In this document: positions 1 through 10,700 of the stretch, in pieces
Numbering within the stretch: position 1 is the first letter of the stretch
Layout of the letters: each line of letters starts with the position of its first letter
Assembly (NCBI GenBank): GCA_024277375.1
Contig: JAJRVD010000023.1
Location: forward strand, 1 to 38,690
Length of the DNA: 38,690 bases
Reading direction: 5' to 3'
DNA from: Candidatus Omnitrophota bacterium
GTDB taxonomy: Bacteria > Omnitrophota > Gorgyraeia > Tantalellales > Tantalellaceae
Translations under genes and position numbers: made by a program
The notes under the pieces: model-generated
The model's database searches: none
What the model was told of the DNA's origin: nothing
What the model saw: only the letters and a program-made list of their open reading frames with translations

Positions 1-3000
1 CAGGCAGGGGGGACGTTTGTCTGCGCGTATCCCTTGAATTACACTTTCAGCGCGGGCGGGAGTTTTAGTATACCCGACTCGGCGGGCGCTTTCAACCGTT
101 TTACCGGCGCGGGAACGAGCGGTGATCCTTACATGGTGCGTGACGTGTATGATCTCCAGGCGATGCAGAGTTTCTTAAGCTCGTATTTTGAGCTTGCCGG
201 TGATATTGACGCCTCGATAACGAATACCCAGACCTGGAATTCCGGAGAGGGGTTTGATCCGATAGGAAACGTGAGCCCGTGGTTTACCGGTTCGCTTGAC
301 GGGAAAGGATACATTATCACGGGTCTTTACATAAACCGGCCTGGTACAAATTATGTGGGTCTGTTCGGCAATGCGGAGGCCGCTACGATAAATGATCTTG
401 GATTAATTGGAGGTGATGTGACCGGCAGTCAGCAGGTGGGTGGATTGATAGGCAGGAATCGATCTAATGTTGTCGATACACAGATCACGAATTGTTATTA
501 TACCGGTTCGGTGACGGGGAGTATTGATACCGGAGGACTGGTTGGCTATGGAATGGACGTAACTATTGACAACTCATATTCCGCGGGAAAAGTGGCAGGA
601 ACAGCCGATATTGGAGGTCTTGCGGGCTATGTTGAGGAAGCCACTATTGCAAACTCTTATTCTACCGCAACGGTGAGCGGGATTTCAGCTCTCGGCGGCC
701 TGGTCGGTACCGCGGACACGGATAATAGTATCACAGGCAGTTACGCGACGGGTAGCGTGACCGGCACGGGTAATTATGTTGGTGGGCTGGTGGGGGATTA
801 TCAGTGGACTTCGACTATTAAAGATTGTTACGCGACAGGGGATGTAACGTCCGACGGTTCCAATGTCGGCGGATTGATAGGGCGTCAAAACAGTAGCGCT
901 ATACTCATTAATTCATATTCCACAGGGTCGGTGAACGGTCAGGATCGTGTAGGAGGCCTCATCGGTTCAATTGACGGCACGTCTTCCGTCAGGAATTCTT
1001 ACGCGACTGGGAATGTAACAGGCAATAGCGTCAACAATTATGTCGGGCCTCTGGTGGGGAACGCCACAGGAACGACCTTTACTAATAACTATTATTACAC
1101 GGGCGCCGCGATTACGAATAATGGCGCGGGCGGCACCAATACGACAGGTGCCACGGCCGAGGCGACGCTTGCTAACTTTTATGTCGCGTCTCACGCGGTT
1201 TACGACGCCGGTGCGACTAACGCATGGGTGTTTCCGACAACATGGGAGGAGTTCTCGAGTACCTACCCTCATTTGGATTATGAATGGGACACGAATATCA
1301 CCACGCTGCTGCAACTTCAGAATATGTCGCTCGACATTGTGGCGGTTTATACGTTAAACGCTGATATAGACGCGCGTCCGACGGAATATATGAATTGGGA
1401 TGGGACTAGGTATCAGGGGTTCAGCCCGGTCGGTAACAGCGGTACGAAGTTCACCGGCACTTTTGACGGTAACGGATTTCATATAAGCGATATTTATATC
1501 AACAGGCCTACGACTCAATATATAGGGCTTTTCGGATATGCTTTAGGAGCTACGATAACAGATGTTGCATTGCTCGGCGGGAGTGTAACTGGAGATTACT
1601 ATGTCGGTAGCCTGGTTGGCTATAATGGGCTAAATTCCACGATCACTAGCTCTTATGCGACGGGTAGTGTAGATGGAGCCTGGAATCTCGGCGGTCTGGT
1701 GGGAAGGAACAATGATGGTTCGATCACCTATTCATACGCTACAGGTGATGTAACGGGTACAGGTTCAGGTGTTGGTGGTTTAGTCGGTGACAATTACCAG
1801 GATGCGGGCATTATTTCTAATTCTTACGCCACCGGCAACGTGACAAGCACCGACTGGTGTGTCGGCGGCCTGGTTGGTGGCAATTACGGGATAATCACTG
1901 ATTCCTATGCGACAGGGGATGTGGTAAGCGGCGATTCATATGTAGGCGGTCTGGTAGGATGGATGGAGAACACCGCATCGCTCTCTAACTCGTATGCTAC
2001 AGGTAATGTAACAGGCGGAAGTTACTACGCCGGCGGCCTGGTTGGAGAAATAGCGGACACGGCAACAATTGATAATTCATATGCGACAGGAAATGTCACC
2101 GGCGTTAGCAATGGAAATAATTATGTAGGACCGTTAGTAGGTCGTCAAGTCGATGGAACGGCGCTCATTACTAATAGCTACTATTCAAATACTGCTGTAG
2201 TTACGAATAACGGTACAGGCGGAGCGACGAATACGCTAGGAACGTCGGATACCCCTGCGAATTTCTATTCGGCAAGTCATAATGTTTACACCGCGAATGC
2301 TCCTGCCTGGAACTTCTCCTTGAATTGGGTCGAGTTTTCGGACCGCTATCCGCGGCTTTCATACGAATGGTCTCTTACGGTGACGACGTATCTCCAGCTT
2401 CAGAATATGTCACTTAACCTCACCGCCGACTATGTGTTGGGCGGCGATATCGACGCGAGCATAAGCCGCCACATGAATTACAATGGCAGCAAATATCTTG
2501 GTTTTGATCCCGCAGGTACGAGCGGCAGTCCATTTACCGGTTCTTTTGACGGTAATGGGTATATTATAGCAGATCTCTATATTGACAGATCTTCCACGGA
2601 TAATGTTGGCCTTTTCGGTAAGACTTCCGGCGCCGCGATAAGCGGCACTGTGATGATGGGAGCGGATATAACCGGTAACAATAATGTAGGCGCCCTTGTC
2701 GGAGATAATGATACCAGCTCTACAATAGCCACATCATTTGTGACGGGAAACATAACCGGTAACGGCAGTAACGTGGGTGGGCTCGTCGGTTACAACCACA
2801 ACAGTTCCACGATCGCTAACTGTTATTCCACCGCGGATACAAGAGGAGCGTCTGTGGTAGGCGGCCTTGTGGGACTTAATGAAAGCATAGTTAACAATTC
2901 ATATGCCGGCGGCACGGTGAGAGCTGCCGGTGTCAATGCCGGAGGGTTCCTCGGAAATAATACCGGTTCCGCTGTCGTAACCAACTGTTACGCATTAGGG

Positions 3001-6000
3001 GATGTAACGGCTTCAAGCGCTAATACCGATGTTGGACCATTTGCCGGAGGGAATGTGGCAAGTATTGTCAACTCGTACTATTCCGGCACGGCCTCCAATA
3101 TCGGCGCCGGAAGCGCGAATACGACTGGCACTCAGGAAGCGGCGCCCGCGAACTTTTACTCGTCGGCGCACAACGTTTACGACACGCAGGCGCCGCTCTG
3201 GGATTTTACCTCTGTCTGGGACGAATTTTCAGGGTCATATCCTCACCTTTCATACGAATGGTCCCTGACGATAACGACGCTCCTGCAATTACAGAACATG
3301 GAGCTTGACCTCGCGGCCGGCTACGTTCTTGGCGGGGATATCGCCGCCGGTATAACGGCGCATATGAACCGGAACGGTTCGGTATATTACGGGTTCGCCC
3401 CTGTCGGGAGTTCGAGCCCATTTTTTACCGGTTCTCTGGACGGGCGGAACTTTACGATCAACGGTCTCTATATAAACCGGCCCGGCACCGATTACGTGGG
3501 GCTTTTCAGCGATGTCACCTCGGCAGGGTCGATAAGTAATGTCGGCCTCTTAGGCGGGAGCGTGACGGGTTACGACAGCGCGGCGGCGCTTGTGGGGTAT
3601 AACCAGGCACCGGTAACCAACAGTTATTCGGATTTACCGGTGACGGGCCTGGGGAACCAGGCGGCGGGGCTTATCGGCGAGAATTACGGTACGCTTACCG
3701 GTTGTTACGCCGCGGGCGACGTAAACGGCGGCCGCCATTACACGGGTGGACTTGTGGGATACAACGAGAGCGATATCACGGACTCGTACGCGACGGGCAA
3801 CGTGACGGGCGCGGGAAAGTATACCGGCGGCCTGATCGGCGGGACTGGAGGAGGCTCCGGTTATTCTATATCCCGCTCGTATACGACGGGGGAGGTAAAA
3901 GGCGCCGGCGATTACACGGGAGGTCTGATAGGCGACGTCGGTGGTTCCGCTACGGCGATAACGGACTCTTACGCCACAGGGGACGTTTCGGTCACCGGGA
4001 CCGGCTCTTACGCGGGAGGCCTTGTAGGCCGGCTCGGCAGCGGGAGCTCGATATCTTGGTCCTACGCGGCGGGCGATGTGACCGGCAACGCGGCCGTCGG
4101 CGGCCTGGTGGGATACAACCTCGGCGTGGTTACGGACTCGTACGCGTCCGGGACGGTGACGGGCCGCGGTGACAAGATCGGCGGCCTGGCGGGGGAATCC
4201 GCCGCCGCTTCTTCGATCACCTCATCATACGCGACGGGTAATGTGACGGGAAAAGGCGATGTCGGCGGCCTTGTCGGAGCGACCAGCGCCACGGTCCGGA
4301 ACTCCTACGCCACGGGGAACGTAACGGGTAATGACGGGTCGAACAGCTATGTCGGCTCCCTGGTGGGGTATGACGCCGGCGGGACTTTCACCAATAACTA
4401 CTATTACAGCGGAGCTACCGTTACGAACAACGGCGCGGGCGGGACGAATACGGCTGGCGGTACGGCCGAGGCGACACTCGCGAACTTTTATTACCCGACA
4501 CACGCGGTTTACGGGGCGGGTACGGCAAATCCGTGGCTTTTTGGCGCTGAATGGGTCGCGTTTTCGGACAGATTGCCGCATCTGGAATATGAGTGGTCTT
4601 TGACGATAACGACACTTCTTCATCTTCAGAACATGTCGCTGGACCTCTCGGCCGATTATGTGCTCGCGAGGGACATCGACGCAAGCGTAACCTCGTATAT
4701 GAACTGGGACGGGACGAGGTATCAGGGATTTGAGCCCGTGGGAAACAGCGGTACGAAATTTACCGGAACTTTTGACGGCGCGGGTTTTCATATAAGCGAT
4801 CTTTATATAAACAGGCCTAATACGATTTATGTGGGGTTGTTTGGGTATCTATCCGGAGCCGCGATAAGCAATGTCGCTTTGCTTGGGGGAAGTGTGACAG
4901 GTGATGACAACACCGGCAGCCTGGTTGGCGACAGTAGGAACAATTCCAGTATCACTAACTGTTATGCCACAGGCAGCGTAACCGGTGCTGGAGCTGTCGG
5001 TGGCCTGGTCGGATTTACCAGGGACAGCTCGATCACTAATTCTTATGCCACCGGGGATGTAACTGGCACATGGAGCGATATCGGCGGCCTTGTGGGTGAC
5101 AATTATTGGAATGGCGTTATCAGTAACTCGTATGCTACGGGTGACGTGACAACCAGCCATTGGGGCGCGGGCGGTCTGGTCGGCGGGAATTACGGGAGGA
5201 TCGTTGATTCTTATGCCACCGGAGACGTTACTATCACAGGTACTTTTTTTATTTCTTATGCCGGCGGTCTGACCAGCTGGAATTACGATGACGCTGAGAT
5301 CATTAACTGTTATGCTACGGGGACGGTAACGGGTATTAACGAATATGTGGGCGGCCTGGTCGGTGAAAACTGGGGTAATGCCGTGATCAGGAACTCCTTC
5401 TCGACAGGCGACGTGACGACTGCTGACAGCACGGATGGTTATATCGGTCCTCTGGTAGGGTTCAACGATACTACCGCGGTCATCGACAACAGTTGGTATT
5501 CCGGTACCGCGTCAAATGGCGGCACAGGAGGAGTAAATAACCTCGGCACTCAAGAAACGACTCCCGCGAATTTTTATTTATCAACCCACAGCGTTTATAC
5601 GCTGAATTCTCCGGTTTGGGATTTCGCTTCGACCTGGGTCGAGTTCTCGGACCGCTATCCGCACTTTTCGTATGAATGGTCGCTGGCGATAACGACGTAT
5701 CTCCAACTTCAAAACATGGCTCTCAATCTTTCGGCCGATTATGTCCTGGGCGGAGACATAGACGCTACGGTAAGCCGGCACATGGATTGGGACGGGAGCG
5801 AATATCAGGGTTTTACCCCGGTCGGCGATAATGGCGCGTCTTTTACGGGCACTTTCGACGGCGCGGGATACATTATCAGCGATCTTTATATCAACAGGCC
5901 CGTGACGGATAATGTGGGCCTGTTCGGCAAGACTTCGGGTGCTTCGGTAAGCGATACGGTTATACTTGGCGCGGCCATAACAGGAGATGATAATGTTGGT

Positions 6001-7395
6001 GGCGTAGTGGGCGATAACGACACGGCAGCAGGAATAACGACTTCTTTTGTAACCGGATATCTAACAGGAAAAGGAAGTAGTGTCGGCGGCCTTGTGGGTT
6101 ATAACCATAATAGCTCTTCGATCGCGAATTCATATTCTACCGCGACAGTTAAAGGGGTCTCTACCGTAGGCGGTCTGGTAGGACTGAACGAAAGCACAAT
6201 TACAAATTCATATGCCACCGGTGCGGTATCGGCTACGGGTACGACGACGGTTATTGGTGCTTATGCCGGAGGGTTCCTTGGCAATAATTCCGGAAGTGCC
6301 GTTGTAACTAATTGTTTTGAGACAGGAAACGTAACTGGTGTGAGCTCAAATAATTATGTAGGGCCTTTTGCCGGCGGTAATTCGGCAAGTATCGTTAATT
6401 CGTATTATTCCGGTACGGCGACAAATAACGGGGCAGGAAGCGTAAACACTACAGGTACACAGGAAGGAACGCCCGCGAACTTTTATCTGTCGACCCACAA
6501 TGTTTACGACATACAATCGCCGCTTTGGGATTTTGCCTCTATATGGGATGAGTTCTCGAACTATTATCCTCACCTTTCGTATGAATGGGCCCTGACGATA
6601 ACGACGCTCCTGCAATTGCAGAATATGTCGCTTGATCTTGCGGCAGATTATGTATTAGGCGGCGATATCGACGCGAAAATAACCGCGCATATGAACCTGA
6701 GCGGCCCGGATTATCTCGGGTTTGATCCGGTCGGCGATAACAGCACGAAGTTCACCGGCACTTTTGACGGGCAGAACAACACCGTAACCGATTTTTATAT
6801 CAATAGGACGTCTGCATCTGCAAATTATAGCGGACTTTTCGGTTATACCGACGGCGCCGCGATCAGTAACGTAGGTATAGTCGGCGGTAAACTAAATGTC
6901 TATGAAGATGCCGGTATCCTCGCCGGCTGGATACTGAACACCACGGTCACCAATAGCTATACTACCGGAGACATAACCGCTGTCAGTTATACCATCGGGG
7001 GGCTTATTGGATATGCCCGGACAGGGTCCGTTATTACAAACTGTTACGCGACAGGCAATGTGACCAGCCCGGATAGTGATATAGGCGGCCTGGTCGGAGA
7101 CCTTGAAGGCAGTTCCTCGATCGTTGATTCGTATGCCACCGGTACGGTTGTCGGCGGTGTCTACGCGGGCGGACTGGTAGGGTCGACCGCCCAGCCCAGT
7201 TTCATCACCGATTCGTACGCGACGGGTGACGTTATAAGCACGGGAAGTTATGCCGGGGGCCTCGTCGGCACTTTTTACGGCAGCGGTTCCGCGATCACGA
7301 GATCCTATGCCACGGGAGATGTGACTTCCTCGGGAAATTATGCCGGCGGCCTGGTGGGGATGTTACAGGCTCCCACGGTCCTTGTTACCGATTAA
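1..7395 (+). CDS. Giant secreted GLUG-repeat surface protein, N-terminal part (5' end outside window, ends at in-frame TAA)
   Basis: The frame is open from the first base, so the true start and any signal peptide or TPS secretion domain lie upstream; the TTG at 34 is not a credible start. About 2,460 residues are visible, rich in Gly, Thr, Ser, Asn and Val. They contain about 48 GLUG-type units of the form SITNSYATGNVTG followed by VGGLVG. These are grouped into seven modules. Modules 2-7 open with YEWSLTITTLLQLQNMSL, then ADYVLGGDIDA, then GFDPVG, FTGTFDG and LYINRP; module 1 shares these later blocks but has a different opening. GLUG proteins are known as secreted beta-solenoid adhesin-like proteins in several bacterial phyla. 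The frame stops at a TAA at 7393-7395, but the same motif continues in the same frame beyond it. This is therefore most likely the upstream part of one broken or misread gene ending at 18708. The ligand is unknown. Confidence 0.85.
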   Translation, partial: QAGGTFVCAYPLNYTFSAGGSFSIPDSAGAFNRFTGAGTSGDPYMVRDVYDLQAMQSFLSSYFELAGDIDASITNTQTWNSGEGFDPIGNVSPWFTGSLDGKGYIITGLYINRPGTNYVGLFGNAEAATINDLGLIGGDVTGSQQVGGLIGRNRSNVVDTQITNCYYTGSVTGSIDTGGLVGYGMDVTIDNSYSAGKVAGTADIGGLAGYVEEATIANSYSTATVSGISALGGLVGTADTDNSITGSYATGSVTGTGNYVGGLVGDYQWTSTIKDCYATGDVTSDGSNVGGLIGRQNSSAILINSYSTGSVNGQDRVGGLIGSIDGTSSVRNSYATGNVTGNSVNNYVGPLVGNATGTTFTNNYYYTGAAITNNGAGGTNTTGATAEATLANFYVASHAVYDAGATNAWVFPTTWEEFSSTYPHLDYEWDTNITTLLQLQNMSLDIVAVYTLNADIDARPTEYMNWDGTRYQGFSPVGNSGTKFTGTFDGNGFHISDIYINRPTTQYIGLFGYALGATITDVALLGGSVTGDYYVGSLVGYNGLNSTITSSYATGSVDGAWNLGGLVGRNNDGSITYSYATGDVTGTGSGVGGLVGDNYQDAGIISNSYATGNVTSTDWCVGGLVGGNYGIITDSYATGDVVSGDSYVGGLVGWMENTASLSNSYATGNVTGGSYYAGGLVGEIADTATIDNSYATGNVTGVSNGNNYVGPLVGRQVDGTALITNSYYSNTAVVTNNGTGGATNTLGTSDTPANFYSASHNVYTANAPAWNFSLNWVEFSDRYPRLSYEWSLTVTTYLQLQNMSLNLTADYVLGGDIDASISRHMNYNGSKYLGFDPAGTSGSPFTGSFDGNGYIIADLYIDRSSTDNVGLFGKTSGAAISGTVMMGADITGNNNVGALVGDNDTSSTIATSFVTGNITGNGSNVGGLVGYNHNSSTIANCYSTADTRGASVVGGLVGLNESIVNNSYAGGTVRAAGVNAGGFLGNNTGSAVVTNCYALGDVTASSANTDVGPFAGGNVASIVNSYYSGTASNIGAGSANTTGTQEAAPANFYSSAHNVYDTQAPLWDFTSVWDEFSGSYPHLSYEWSLTITTLLQLQNMELDLAAGYVLGGDIAAGITAHMNRNGSVYYGFAPVGSSSPFFTGSLDGRNFTINGLYINRPGTDYVGLFSDVTSAGSISNVGLLGGSVTGYDSAAALVGYNQAPVTNSYSDLPVTGLGNQAAGLIGENYGTLTGCYAAGDVNGGRHYTGGLVGYNESDITDSYATGNVTGAGKYTGGLIGGTGGGSGYSISRSYTTGEVKGAGDYTGGLIGDVGGSATAITDSYATGDVSVTGTGSYAGGLVGRLGSGSSISWSYAAGDVTGNAAVGGLVGYNLGVVTDSYASGTVTGRGDKIGGLAGESAAASSITSSYATGNVTGKGDVGGLVGATSATVRNSYATGNVTGNDGSNSYVGSLVGYDAGGTFTNNYYYSGATVTNNGAGGTNTAGGTAEATLANFYYPTHAVYGAGTANPWLFGAEWVAFSDRLPHLEYEWSLTITTLLHLQNMSLDLSADYVLARDIDASVTSYMNWDGTRYQGFEPVGNSGTKFTGTFDGAGFHISDLYINRPNTIYVGLFGYLSGAAISNVALLGGSVTGDDNTGSLVGDSRNNSSITNCYATGSVTGAGAVGGLVGFTRDSSITNSYATGDVTGTWSDIGGLVGDNYWNGVISNSYATGDVTTSHWGAGGLVGGNYGRIVDSYATGDVTITGTFFISYAGGLTSWNYDDAEIINCYATGTVTGINEYVGGLVGENWGNAVIRNSFSTGDVTTADSTDGYIGPLVGFNDTTAVIDNSWYSGTASNGGTGGVNNLGTQETTPANFYLSTHSVYTLNSPVWDFASTWVEFSDRYPHFSYEWSLAITTYLQLQNMALNLSADYVLGGDIDATVSRHMDWDGSEYQGFTPVGDNGASFTGTFDGAGYIISDLYINRPVTDNVGLFGKTSGASVSDTVILGAAITGDDNVGGVVGDNDTAAGITTSFVTGYLTGKGSSVGGLVGYNHNSSSIANSYSTATVKGVSTVGGLVGLNESTITNSYATGAVSATGTTTVIGAYAGGFLGNNSGSAVVTNCFETGNVTGVSSNNYVGPFAGGNSASIVNSYYSGTATNNGAGSVNTTGTQEGTPANFYLSTHNVYDIQSPLWDFASIWDEFSNYYPHLSYEWALTITTLLQLQNMSLDLAADYVLGGDIDAKITAHMNLSGPDYLGFDPVGDNSTKFTGTFDGQNNTVTDFYINRTSASANYSGLFGYTDGAAISNVGIVGGKLNVYEDAGILAGWILNTTVTNSYTTGDITAVSYTIGGLIGYARTGSVITNCYATGNVTSPDSDIGGLVGDLEGSSSIVDSYATGTVVGGVYAGGLVGSTAQPSFITDSYATGDVISTGSYAGGLVGTFYGSGSAITRSYATGDVTSSGNYAGGLVGMLQAPTVLVTD
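100..3252 (+). repeat. GLUG super-module 1 (modules 1-3)
   Basis: Module boundaries are taken at the conserved YEW codons at 1279 and 2362. The three modules carry about 8, 7 and 5 GLUG units. Module 1 ends with NNYYYTG followed by NNGAGGTNTTG, a tail it shares with module 4 but not with its neighbours. Module 2 resembles module 5 and module 3 resembles module 6, so the unit of duplication is three modules. Confidence 0.75.
3253..6579 (+). repeat. GLUG super-module 2 (modules 4-6)
   Basis: The modules start at the YEW codons at 3253, 4588 and 5671 and carry about 10, 7 and 5 GLUG units. The offset from module 2 to 5 and from module 3 to 6 is 3309 bp in both cases. Diagnostic shared stretches include MNWDGTRYQGF in modules 2 and 5, and NVGLFGKTSGA plus GGLVGYNHNSS in modules 3 and 6. 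Module 4 is longer than module 1, so units have been gained or lost since duplication. Confidence 0.75.
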
Positions 7396-7740
7396 TACGC
7401 GACGGGGAACGTGACCGGCGGCGCTTCCGTCGGCGGACTTATCGGGTCTTTTTCCGGCGGTGCCGTTACACGGTCTTATTCGGTCGGTATGCCGACCGGC
7501 GCGCAGAGCGCGACTACCGGCGGGTTGATAGGTTCGGACAGTAACGGTACATACACCGCGAACTACTGGGATACCGAAACGTCCGGTTTGTCGACAGGCG
7601 TAGGCGATCAGAATATGGCTAACGTAACGGGAAAAACGACAGCACAAATGATGACGCAGACAACGTTCATTCCCGGCACAAATGACTGGAATTTTAACAC
7701 TGTATGGGGTATAGTCGCGGATGAGACTTTTCCGTACCAT
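6580..7740 (+). repeat. GLUG module 7 and terminal cap (start of a third super-module)
   Basis: This starts at the YEW codon at 6580, which is 3327 bp after the one at 3253. It contains the in-frame TAA at 7393. After two further GLUG units it ends in NYWDTETSGLSTG, then TTAQMM and a W-x-F-x-x-VWGI stretch leading to FPYHLW. That sequence is typical of the end of a GLUG block in other bacterial proteins. Confidence 0.7.
7393..7395 (+). other. Single in-frame TAA interrupting the giant gene
   Basis: Upstream the frame reads VLVTD and downstream it reads YATGNVTGG, the two halves of the usual VTDSYATGNVTGG motif. The stop replaces the conserved serine and is one base away from TCA. The frame then stays open for about 3,770 codons. 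TAA is the ordinary stop in this window (carB, purF, icd, purL and purQ use it), so reassignment is not supported. It could be a recent nonsense mutation, a consensus error, a population variant or a read-through site. Confidence 0.9.
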
Positions 7741-10700
7741 TTATGGAGGTATGCTTCAGTACCCCACGGTGTGTCCGGTAGAGTTTATCAGGATATGGGT
7801 GTAACTGATATAGGTTCCGGAGTGAATATTCCTCTTCTGGTCAATGGCGCGAGTGTGGACTCGGACAGTACGTACGCTAACGGGTTCTATTATTTTCTTC
7901 TCGAAGGCAGTCAGATCGATGCTTCCGACGCGGTCCTGGTTTATATCGATAATAACGCTGTGGACGGTAATACCGTGACACGGGTGGATACCGGCGGCGC
8001 GGCCGGGGCGGATATCTACGGCGGTACGGTCATCGCGCGCAGTGAGGGTTCGGCCGCGGCGGTGACGTCGTCGTTCAGCGCCGCGCTGGGGGCGCTTTCG
8101 GACAGCGATATTATATATTCCGTAAACGGTACTACGGGCGACCTTACCATAAATGGCAATTTTGCCGTCACGGCGGGCACTTATAGCACGGGTTCGGAGA
8201 ACCTTACGGTAACCGGTACGACCCTTATAGAAAACGGAGGGACGTTCAAACTTGACAGTACAAGCGACGCGTCCACGTTTACCGCAGGCGGTACCATAAC
8301 GAATTCGGGCACGGTTACCCTGGGTGTGGATTATAACGGCTTGACCATAGAGCCTTCATCCGGAGTGGTGATATTTACGGGCAACGATATAGATTACAAT
8401 ACGAATTTGGTTACGTTAAAGGGTATAGATTATGACCCGGACGTTAATATGGACGAAATGGGAGATACGATAGTCCTGGGCGATTCAAATTGTGTATTCG
8501 ACGGCATAACGATAGGGGCGAACACTACCTTTAACGCGGCGGGATTTGACTTCGCGATGAGCGGTAATTTTGTGAATAGCGCTACGGGTACATTCGTGGC
8601 GCCTAGCGGTATAGTAACATTTAACGGAACAAGCGGTGTGCAGCAAATAACAACGGGCGGTACGGACGCGAGTCATGATTTTTACAATATGGTCATAGAT
8701 AATACAGGTACAAGCGTACAATTGCAGGATGACCTTGCGCAGGCAGCAGGCGGCGTATTGACGATGACATCGGGCACACTGGAGTTGAACGGGAACACGT
8801 TGACGCTCGGCGCGGACCTTTCCCCGACAGCCGGAACCATAGCTATCGGTACGGGAACGCTTGACGGAGCGTCAACTTACAACGTGGTCATAGATACGGG
8901 CGGCACGGTTACACACGGCGCGGGGACTCTGAACGCGCTGGACTTTTCGGTGACGGGCACGGGAACATATACATGTTCGGGGACCTCGGCCATAAACGTG
9001 GCGGGTGAGCTGATAATAACTTCGTCTAACTGGACCTCCGGCGGTTCGGCGGTAACGATGACAGGTGCCGCGGGAAGCGTGAACGCTTCACAGGCTCTTA
9101 ATAACCTGACCATAGCTGACGGGGCGACGACAAGTATCCTGACCAACGATCTGACCGTCGGCGGTAATTTAGTTGTGGGAGGCGGCGTGAGCGGTGTGTT
9201 CGACACGAATTCGAAGAACCTTGCGGTTACAGGCACCACTACCGTAAACGCGGGAGCGATATTCAACCTTGACGGTACAAACGCGGCATCGACCATTACG
9301 ATAGCCGATACACTGACGAATAACGGCACGTTCACGTTAGAGAACGGTACGAATACATTGACGATAACCGCCTCCGGCGGAGTGGTCACCTTTACGGGCG
9401 GCGGCATCGACTATAACGGTAACGCGGTAACGCTTACAAGTATAGATTACGATCCTGACGTTAATCTTACCGGCGCGAACAGCGCGATAGTCCTGGGGGA
9501 TGCCAATTGCGTATTTGACGGTATAAATATAGGCGCGGGGACGGTATTCGACACGGCCGGGTATGATTTTACGATGAGCGGTGACTTTGTGAATAACGCC
9601 ACGGGCACGTTCACTTCAGGCACGAACACGGTCACTTTCGCCGGAGTAAGCGGAGTACAGCAAATTACAGCGGGAGGAACGGACGCGAACCACGATTTTT
9701 ACAATATCGTGATAAATAACTCAGGTACAAGTGTACAGCTCCAGGATGACTTTACGCATGCGGCGGGCGGCGTTCTTACGATAACAAGCGGCACGCTGGA
9801 CCTGGGCGGTAACACCTTAACGCTCGGCGCGGACCTTTCGGTCTCGGCGGGTACGATAGCTGTGGGCGCGGGCACATTGAACGGCGGTACAGGTTATGAC
9901 GTAACTGTCGGTACGGGGTCTACCGTGACACAGGGTACCGGTACATTGAACGCTTTGGATCTGTCAATAACAGGAAGCGGTACGTATACGTGTTCAGGCG
10001 CGTCGAGTATAAATGTGGCGGCTAATTTGGTAATAACGTCGACTAACTGGACGGAAGGAATCTCCACAATAACGATGACGGGCGCCGCGAGGACCGTAAA
10101 TGCCACACAGAGTCTGAACAATTTAACCATAGCCGATGACGCTACGACAAGCATTCTGACAAATGATCTGACGGTTGGCGGTAATTTGGTGATAGGTGAT
10201 GGCGCAAGCGGTACACTTGATACCAATTCCGGGAACCTTACAGTGACCGGAACGACGACTATAAATAGCGGAGCTGTTTTCAATCTCGATGGTACAAGCG
10301 CGACGTCAACTCTTGCAATATCGGATACGTTGACAAATAACGGTACGCTCACGTTAGCGAATGACACTAATACCCTAACTATAAGGGGCTCAGGCGGTCT
10401 GGTGATCTTTACAGGCAATGACATTGATTACAATACCAATTCAGTTGTATTAACGCGTATTGATTATGATCCGGATGTAAACATGAACGAGAACGGCGAC
10501 GTGATAGTTCTCGGTGATTCCAATTGTTTATTTGACGACATAACGATAGGGGCGAACACTACCTTTAACGCGGCGGGATTCGACTTCGCGATGAGCGGTA
10601 ATTTTGTGAATAGCGCTACGGGTACATTCGCGGCGCCTAGCGGTATAGTAACATTTAACGGAACAACCGGTGTGCAAAGTATAACCGCGGGCGGTACGGA

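Noticed and set aside
7393-7395. Reassigned TAA codon.
   Set aside because: TAA ends most genes here, including carB, purF, purL and purQ at family-appropriate lengths, so it is a normal stop.
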